DNA of 13,995 nt, taken from assembly GCA_049613665.1 (NCBI GenBank), contig JBMZCV010000138.1:1-13995 (forward strand). The letters run 5' to 3'. Below the pieces are notes generated by a model. The model was not told where the DNA came from. It was given only the letters and a program-made list of their open reading frames with translations, and did not search any database. Shown here in pieces: positions 8,825-13,995 of the stretch (the stretch's first letter is position 1; every line of letters starts with the position of its first letter). This DNA comes from JBMZCV01 sp049613665. Its GTDB lineage: Bacteria; Bacteroidota; Bacteroidia; Chitinophagales; UBA2359. The position numbers and the translations under genes are program-made.

Positions 8825-11800
8825 ATGCAGCATCTTATGAAAAATCCAAGTACACCTAGACAAGCACTCAATAAAGCGTTTTTGAAACTAAAACCTACGA
8901 GAAATGAAATAAATTTGTTTAAAGACAATTTTAGCCGTTTATTGGGAGAGATTGACGAAAAAGAAGATGAGGAGTTTCACAAAAATTTAGTAATAAAATT
9001 TCTGCGAAATACTTATTATAAAAATGACTTTTTTATCAATACAAATAAGAATAAAGACCAAGTTATTCATCATGCAGAAACCAACAAAAGCCCTGTTGCG
9101 GTGATTATTGAGGCTAAAAAGCCAAATGATAAATCTGGAATGATACAGGTAGCGAAGTCCGAAACAATGCAGATAAAAAAAATTAATAAAAAGGCTTTGC
9201 AGCAACTCGTTTTGTATTTTTTGAGAGAAAGAATAACGAAAAACAATGTAAGTCTAACACATATCATTGCTACGAATATCAATGAATGGTTTATTTTCGA
9301 TGCTCAAGTATTTGATAAGGTTTTTGCACAAAACAAAAGTCTTGTTAAAAAGTTTCAAGAGTTTGAAAAAAAGAATTTAAGTGGCACAACAACAGCATTT
9401 TTTTATAAAAATATAGCGAAGCCTTTTATCGCCAATCTAGCAGCCGAAGACTTGCCTTTTACGCATTTCGATATCCAAACATACAAAAAAGGTTTAGAAA
9501 GCAAGGACAGAGAAGAAGAATTAAAACTCATTGCTTTATACAAGCTTTTTTCGCCTGCTCACCTACTAAAACGCCCTTTCGCCAACGATAGCAACACGCT
9601 AGACCAACAGTTTTACGACGAACTCTTACACATTTTGGGACTGACGGAAGTGAAAAGAAAAGGCAAAAAACTGATAGAACGTTTGCCAAAGGGAAAAAGA
9701 CAGCAGGGTTCTTTGCTCGAAAATGCAATTATGCAGCTTGAATCTGCCGACGCAATTGATACAGCCAAAAGCAATAAGACTTATGATGAAATGGCCTTTG
9801 AAATAGGCATTGAGTTGTGTATCACTTGGATAAATCGCATTTTGTTTCTCAAACTCTTAGAATCACAGCTCATAGGCTATCACAAAGCAAGCGAAGCAAA
9901 GGCGTATAGCTTTTTGAATAGCGGAAAAATAAAAAATTTCAACGACTTGAATACTTTGTTTTTTCAGGTGCTGGCCAAAAAAAGAACCGACAGAAAAGAC
10001 TCTATCAACAAGGAATTTGAGAAAGTGCCGTATCTCAATAGCTCGCTTTTTGAGCAAACAAAACTAGAGAAAAATAGCATTTTTATCAGCAATCTGGACA
10101 ATAAAAAAACGCTAGACATACATCATAAAACGGCTCTCAAAGATAGCAACAGCAAGCAACAAACAGGCGACATGAATACGCTGAAATATCTGTTTGCTTT
10201 TCTCGATGCCTACGATTTTTCGAGCGAAGGAACGGAAAATATACAGGAAGACAACAAACGCCTCATAAATGCTTCTGTCTTGGGCTTGATTTTCGAAAAA
10301 ATAAATGGCTATCAAGATGGTTCTTTCTTTACGCCTAGCTTCATTACGATGTATATGTGTCGTGAAACGCTAAGACGCAGCGTTGTGCAGAAATTTAATG
10401 AAGCAAAAAAATGGAATTGCCAAACTTTAAAAGATGTTTACAACAATATCAAAAATAAAAAAGAAGCTAACAAAATCATAAATAGTATCACGATTTGCGA
10501 CCCTGCTGTTGGCTCTGGACACTTCCTTGTTTCGGCTCTCAATGAACTTATTGCGATAAAAAGTGAACTACATCTGCTACAAGATGAAAACGGCAGGCGT
10601 TTGAAAGATTATACCGTAGAAGTGGTGAACGATGAGCTGGTAGTGACCGACGAATATGGCGATTTTGTTAAGTATCGGCCACATCTAAAAGAAAGTCAGC
10701 GTGTGCAGAAAACGCTGTTTCACGAAAAGAAAAGCATCATTGAAAACTGCTTGTTTGGCGTAGATATAAATATCAATTCGGTGAAAATATGCCGCCTGCG
10801 ACTGTGGATTGAGTTGCTCAAAAATGCCTACTACAAAAATGAATACGACTTGGAAACCCTTCCAAATATCGACATAAATATTAAATGTGGCAACTCGCTC
10901 ATTAGCCGTTTTGCTTTGGATGCCGACTTGAGCAAAGCACTCAAAAAAAGCAAATGGACGATAGGAACGTATCGAGATGCAGTGGTGTCTTATCATAAAG
11001 AAACAAATAGCAACAACAAACGACAATTGCTAAGGCTCATCAATGATATTAAAAATAGTTTTAGCACGAGTATCGGCAGAAATGGCAAGGAAATAATGAC
11101 GCTCAATAGGCTTAGAAATGAACATTACAATAAGTATGTAGGCGGAAATATGTTTGGCGAACAAAAGCTAACTAAAGCAGCACAAAAAAAGCGAGATAGA
11201 GAGCAAGCCAAATTAGAACAAAAGATTGAACAGCAAGAAACGGCTATTGAAGATATAAAAACCAATAAGATTTATGACAATGCTTTTGAATGGCGTTTTG
11301 AGTTTCCTGAAGTGCTAAATAAAAAAGGCGATTTTGTGGGTTTTGATGCTATTGTTGGCAATCCGCCTTATATTCAAATAGAAAGTTTTAAGGGAAACCC
11401 TATACAAGCTTATTGGGCAAAGCAAGGTTTTGAAACTTTTAAAGGAAATGCTGATATTTATTGCCTGTTTTATGAAAAAGGTATGCAGCTTTTGAAGCCT
11501 AAAGGCATACTCAATTTTATTACTTCCAATAAATGGATGCGTACTAAATATGGCGAAAAAACAAGAAACTTTTTTACAACAAAAACAAATCCTATTTTAT
11601 TAATTGATTTTCAAGGCGTAGAAATATTTGAAAGTGCAACTTTAGATGCTAATATTTTAATGCTTGAAAAAGATAATTACAAAAAGCAAATTTTAGCTTG
11701 CAGATTCAATAAAACTTTTAATCAAAAAAAAGATGATATAATTGATTTTATCATAAATAATCAAACTATTGTAGGTTTTAGAAAAGGTACAGCAGCATGG

Positions 11801-12646
11801 GTATTATTAAATAAACAAGCACAAAAAATAAAAACTAAAGTTGAAAAAGTAGGTACACCTTTAAAAGACTGGAATATTAACATAAACAGAGGAATTACAA
11901 CAGGCTTTAATGAAGCATTTATTATTAGCGGAGCAAAAAAAGATGAATTGATACAAGCAGATGCTAAAAATGCTGAAATTATAAAACCTATTTTAAGAGG
12001 TAGAAATATAAAAAAATATCAAGCAGAATTTGCAGATTTGTATATTATTTGCACTTTTCCAGCTAAAAAAACAAATGTTGACAATTATCCTTCTGTGAAA
12101 AAATATTTAGAAACTTTTTTACCTAAATTAAAACAAACAGGCGAAAATTATATAGAAGATGGTGTAGCAAAAAAAACAAGAAAAAAAACAGGAAATAAAT
12201 GGTTTGAAACGCAAGACCAAATTGCTTATTTTAAAGAATTTGAAAAGTCAAAAATTATTTATCCTAATATGACAAAATATATGCCTTTTATTTACGATAA
12301 AAACACGCATTATTTTTGCAATGATAAAGCTTTTATTATTACAGGACACTCATTAGAATATCTAGTTGCTTTTTTTAATTCTAAATTGTTTAAATTTTGT
12401 TTTAAAGATAATTTTCCAGAATTAAAAGGTGGAACAAGAGAGTTGAGAAAAGTTTTTTTTGATAAAATACCTGTAAAACAAATCTCAAAAACCGCACAAA
12501 AACCATTTATAACAAAAGTAGAAAAAATCATTAGTGAAAAAGCTTTAGGCAAAGACACGAGCAAGCTAGAAAATGCTTTAGACAAAATGATATACAAACT
12601 CTACAATTTGACAGCCGAAGAAATCGCATTGATAGAAAATAGTTAA
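8825..12646 (+). CDS. Type IIG restriction-modification enzyme (Eco57I-like: nuclease, N6-adenine methyltransferase and specificity domain)
   Basis: A single 1273-residue polypeptide that should both cut DNA and methylate adenine at its recognition site. N-terminal PD-(D/E)XK nuclease: D78, E96-A-K98 after a hydrophobic strand (VAVII), and Q127-x3-Y131 in the next helix. A mostly helical connector (about 140-490) follows. Methyltransferase: FFTPSFITMYM near 500-510, SAM-binding motif I DPAVGSGHF at 559-567, a long Lys/Glu-rich helical insertion (about 780-815), EWRFEFPEV at 822-830, and catalytic motif IV NPPY at 846-849. The remaining part (about 870-1240) matches the TaqI/Eco57I-type recognition domain in position and ends in a Lys-rich helix. 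All key motifs are intact with no frameshift. No separate S, R or helicase gene adjoins it. PglX of BREX was considered but lacks such a nuclease. The ATG at 8825 was chosen; an ATG at 8837 is an alternative. Base composition differs strongly along the gene. Confidence 0.9.
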   Translation: MQHLMKNPSTPRQALNKAFLKLKPTRNEINLFKDNFSRLLGEIDEKEDEEFHKNLVIKFLRNTYYKNDFFINTNKNKDQVIHHAETNKSPVAVIIEAKKPNDKSGMIQVAKSETMQIKKINKKALQQLVLYFLRERITKNNVSLTHIIATNINEWFIFDAQVFDKVFAQNKSLVKKFQEFEKKNLSGTTTAFFYKNIAKPFIANLAAEDLPFTHFDIQTYKKGLESKDREEELKLIALYKLFSPAHLLKRPFANDSNTLDQQFYDELLHILGLTEVKRKGKKLIERLPKGKRQQGSLLENAIMQLESADAIDTAKSNKTYDEMAFEIGIELCITWINRILFLKLLESQLIGYHKASEAKAYSFLNSGKIKNFNDLNTLFFQVLAKKRTDRKDSINKEFEKVPYLNSSLFEQTKLEKNSIFISNLDNKKTLDIHHKTALKDSNSKQQTGDMNTLKYLFAFLDAYDFSSEGTENIQEDNKRLINASVLGLIFEKINGYQDGSFFTPSFITMYMCRETLRRSVVQKFNEAKKWNCQTLKDVYNNIKNKKEANKIINSITICDPAVGSGHFLVSALNELIAIKSELHLLQDENGRRLKDYTVEVVNDELVVTDEYGDFVKYRPHLKESQRVQKTLFHEKKSIIENCLFGVDININSVKICRLRLWIELLKNAYYKNEYDLETLPNIDINIKCGNSLISRFALDADLSKALKKSKWTIGTYRDAVVSYHKETNSNNKRQLLRLINDIKNSFSTSIGRNGKEIMTLNRLRNEHYNKYVGGNMFGEQKLTKAAQKKRDREQAKLEQKIEQQETAIEDIKTNKIYDNAFEWRFEFPEVLNKKGDFVGFDAIVGNPPYIQIESFKGNPIQAYWAKQGFETFKGNADIYCLFYEKGMQLLKPKGILNFITSNKWMRTKYGEKTRNFFTTKTNPILLIDFQGVEIFESATLDANILMLEKDNYKKQILACRFNKTFNQKKDDIIDFIINNQTIVGFRKGTAAWVLLNKQAQKIKTKVEKVGTPLKDWNININRGITTGFNEAFIISGAKKDELIQADAKNAEIIKPILRGRNIKKYQAEFADLYIICTFPAKKTNVDNYPSVKKYLETFLPKLKQTGENYIEDGVAKKTRKKTGNKWFETQDQIAYFKEFEKSKIIYPNMTKYMPFIYDKNTHYFCNDKAFIITGHSLEYLVAFFNSKLFKFCFKDNFPELKGGTRELRKVFFDKIPVKQISKTAQKPFITKVEKIISEKALGKDTSKLENALDKMIYKLYNLTAEEIALIENS

Positions 12647-12668
12647 AGTTCTTTTTCGCATGATAAAA

Positions 12669-12708
12669 ATGCCTTTTGCTAAGATGGCTTCGTTCTTCGC
12701 TATGACAA
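12669..12708 (+). repeat. Right half of a palindromic repeat unit after the restriction gene
   Basis: It reads ATGCCTTTTGCTAAGATGG and then CTTCGTTCTTCGCTATGACAA, matching the loop and right arm of the unit at 7801-7872. The left arm is absent; the sequence before it is the 3' end of the restriction gene (stop at 12644-12646). Confidence 0.85.
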
Positions 12709-12731
12709 AATATGATAATAAATGTGTGTTT

Positions 12732-12824
12732 TTGTCCTTGCGAGCCTGCTTTTGTCCTTGCGAGCCTGCGAAGCAATCCACCCAATGCTTTTTGCTAAGA
12801 TGGCTTCGTTCCTTGCCATGACAA
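12732..12824 (+). repeat. Palindromic repeat unit with a duplicated left arm
   Basis: A truncated left arm (12732-12751, starting TTGTCCTTGCGAGCCTGC) is followed directly by a complete unit (12752-12824) with the same left arm, a loop CACCCAATGCTTTTTGCTA, and a right arm ending CCTTGCCATGACAA. This left-left-right order is the architecture of the longer composite units downstream, so it looks like an intermediate form. The T-rich linker follows at 12825-12836. Confidence 0.85.
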
Positions 12825-12836
12825 ATTATTGTTTTT

Positions 12837-12949
12837 TTGTCGTTACGAGCCAGTTTTTTTGTCATTACGAGCCTGCGAAGTAATCTACACCATACCGAAA
12901 GCGTCCCAAACATCCATTGTTCAGATGGCTTCGTTCCTCGCAAGGACAA
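12837..12949 (+). repeat. Composite repeat unit upstream of the GIY-YIG gene
   Basis: First left arm TTGTCGTTACGAGCCAG (12837-12853), T7, second left arm starting at 12859, loop with ACCGAAAGCGTCCC and CATCCATTGTTC, and right arm ending CTCGCAAGGACAA at 12949. It belongs to the same composite family as the array at 13333-13995 and is closest to the copy at 13459-13583, sharing its loop and right-arm variant. The following 47 bases to the GIY-YIG start are A/T-rich and unlike the usual linker. Confidence 0.9.
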
Positions 12950-12996
12950 ATTAAAAAACAACGACACACATTTATCATTTATTCAATTCAAAAACA

Positions 12997-13293
12997 ATGT
13001 CTTATCATCAATACTATGTCTATATCATGACAAATCGTTTCGATACAGTAGTTTATACAGGTGTAACCAACAACTTGGAAAGAAGAGTGAGAGAACACAA
13101 GGAGCAGAAACACAAAAACAGCTTTACGAGTCGTTATAAAATCAATAAGCTGGTGTATTATGAGACTTTTAAGTATATAGACCAAGCTATTGCGAGAGAA
13201 AAACAGATTAAGGCAGGCTCACGAAAGAAAAAAGAAGAGCTTATCAATAGTATTAATCCTAGATGGGAAGACTTGAGTATAGGTTGGTATTAA
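12997..13293 (+). CDS. Single-domain GIY-YIG nuclease embedded in the repeat array
   Basis: A 98-residue protein covering the whole minimal GIY-YIG fold of the UvrC N-terminal/YhbQ (URI) type. Visible motifs: YYVYI at 6-10 (GIY equivalent), YTG at 20-22 (YIG equivalent), NNLERRVREH at 25-34 with the active-site arginine at 29 or 30, SFTSRYKINKLVYYE at 42-56, and REKQIK at 67-72 where E68 is the expected metal-binding glutamate, then NPRWEDL at 87-93. All catalytic positions are present, so it is probably active in DNA cleavage or nicking. There is no added DNA-binding domain. The start is preceded by an A-rich leader (CAATTCAAAAACA). It lies between composite repeat units, and its TAA stop (13291-13293) overlaps or directly abuts a right half-unit. 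A link to mobility or maintenance of the repeats is inference; a house-keeping or stress role, as proposed for some relatives, is the alternative. Confidence 0.9.
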   Translation: MSYHQYYVYIMTNRFDTVVYTGVTNNLERRVREHKEQKHKNSFTSRYKINKLVYYETFKYIDQAIAREKQIKAGSRKKKEELINSINPRWEDLSIGWY

Positions 13294-13319
13294 GATGGCT
13301 TCGTTCCTTGCCATGACAA
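13291..13319 (+). repeat. Right half-unit at the stop codon of the GIY-YIG gene
   Basis: TAAGATGGCTTCGTTCC followed by TTGCCATGACAA is the right arm of the repeat; its first bases supply or touch the TAA stop. Compare CTAAGATGGC in the solo units at 7801-7872 and 12752-12824. The matching left arm and loop are missing, replaced by the nuclease gene. A T-rich linker (13320-13332) joins it to the tandem array. Confidence 0.88.
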
Positions 13320-13332
13320 AATTATTGTTTTT

Positions 13333-13995
13333 TTGTCGTTACGAAGCGTGTTTTTTGTCATTACGAAGCTTGCGAAGTAATCTACACCCTACCGAAAGCG
13401 TCCTAACTGCTCATTATTCAGATTGCTTCGTTCCTTGCCATGACAAATTTTTGTTTTTTTGCCCTTGCGAGCCAGTTTTTTTGCCCTTGCGAGCCTGCGA
13501 AGTAATCTATACTCTACCGAAAGCGTCCCAAACGTCCATTGTTCAGATTGCTTCGTTCCTCGCAAGGACAAATTATTGTTTTTTTGCCCTTGCGAGCCAG
13601 TTTTTTTTGTCATTACGAAGCTTGCGAAGTAATCTACACCCTACCGAAAGCGTCCCAACTGCCCATTATTCAGATGGCTTTGTTCCTCACCATGACAAAT
13701 TTTTGTTTTTTTGTCGTTACGAGCCAGTTTTTTTGTCATTACGAGCTTGCGAAGTAATCTACACCCTACCGAAAGCGTCCTAACTGCTCATTATTCAGAT
13801 GGCTTCGTTCCTTGCCATGACAAATTATTGTTTTTTTGTCGTTACGAGCCAGTTTTTTTGTCATTACGAAGCTTGCGAAGTAATCTACACCCTACCGAAA
13901 GCGTCCTAACTGCTCATTATTCAGATGGCTTCGTTCCTTGCCATGACAAATTATTGTTTTTTTGTCGTTACGAGCCAGTTTTTTTGTCATTACGA
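13333..13995 (+). repeat. Tandem array of about 126-bp composite palindromic repeats, running off the window
   Basis: Copies begin at 13333, 13459, 13584, 13711, 13836 and 13962 (spacings 126, 125, 127, 125, 126); the last is cut by the window end. Each copy has left arm 1 (TTGTCGTTACGAGCCAG or TTGCCCTTGCGAGCCAG), a T run, left arm 2 (TTGTCATTACGA-, then GCGAAGTAATCTA), a loop containing CTACCGAAAGCGTCC, a right arm AGATGGCTTCGTTCC and a GACAA end, then a linker such as ATTATTGTTTTTT. Left arm 2 and the right arm can pair (TTGTCAT/ATGACAA outer, CGAAG/CTTCG and ATCT/AGAT inner). A long reading frame runs through part of it but merely repeats with the DNA; no protein is proposed. Confidence 0.93.

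Noticed and set aside
8825..12646. BREX PglX methyltransferase
   Set aside because: Length and motifs are similar, but the protein has an N-terminal PD-(D/E)XK nuclease and no brx/pgl genes are next to it. A stand-alone type IIG enzyme explains it better.
12531..13139. Reading frames on both strands around the repeats before the GIY-YIG gene
   Set aside because: They combine repeat DNA with antisense or out-of-frame portions of the restriction or GIY-YIG genes and show no independent protein features.
13295..13783. 162-residue reading frame after the GIY-YIG gene
   Set aside because: It lies entirely in the repeat array and encodes the same peptide block again and again (SLRSLRSNLH, HDKFLFFC). 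Its phase is set by the near multiple-of-three period. Nothing suggests translation.
13333..13995. CRISPR array, suggested by the regular direct repeats with palindromic parts
   Set aside because: The period is about 126 bp and the stretches between arms are also conserved from copy to copy, so there are no unique spacers. No cas gene is present.
12661..13995. Classical insertion sequence or transposon carrying the GIY-YIG gene
   Set aside because: There is no transposase, no clear terminal inverted repeats enclosing the gene and no visible target duplication. The flanking similarity is due to the tandem repeats themselves.

Overview
The window looks like a low-GC genome of the Bacteroidota (a Cytophagales- or Saprospirales-like gliding or surface-attached lineage; the exact taxon cannot be read from the sequence). 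The evidence is a giant secreted protein built of PKD, Ig-like and SprB-type repeats that ends in a gliding-motility-type (type B) type IX secretion sorting domain. Start codons are preceded by A/T-rich leaders without Shine-Dalgarno sequences, and there is a Bacteroidetes-style TAnnTTTG promoter element.

Layout. Positions 1-481 are non-coding, with a bidirectional terminator at 134-178 closing a gene outside the window. Positions 482-7708 hold the roughly 2400-residue adhesin, followed by its own terminator (7735-7775). Positions 7801-8075 hold three complete copies and one half copy of an imperfectly palindromic, roughly 72-bp repeat. A small predicted lipoprotein lies on the minus strand (8048-8629), and the half repeat forms its last codons and stop. 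Divergently, 8825-12646 encodes a single-chain type IIG (Eco57I-like) restriction-modification enzyme with an N-terminal PD-(D/E)XK nuclease, an N6-adenine methyltransferase core and a C-terminal recognition domain. From 12669 to the window end the same repeat family returns, first as solo units and then as a tandem array of roughly 126-bp composite units. The array is interrupted by a 98-residue GIY-YIG nuclease gene (12997-13293) whose stop codon abuts or overlaps a repeat half-unit.

How the pieces relate. The adhesin is an independent transcription unit. The restriction-modification gene and the lipoprotein are bracketed by same-orientation repeats, so recombination between the clusters could delete or exchange the block. 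The most unusual part is the pairing of a minimal GIY-YIG nuclease with a palindromic repeat array, formally like the RAYT/REP relationship but with an unrelated enzyme. The three genes that directly adjoin the repeats all end against a half-unit. The restriction-modification gene is also a compositional mosaic: an AT-rich nuclease end, a middle of higher GC, and a very AT-rich recognition domain. No tRNA, rRNA, CRISPR or transposase gene was seen.
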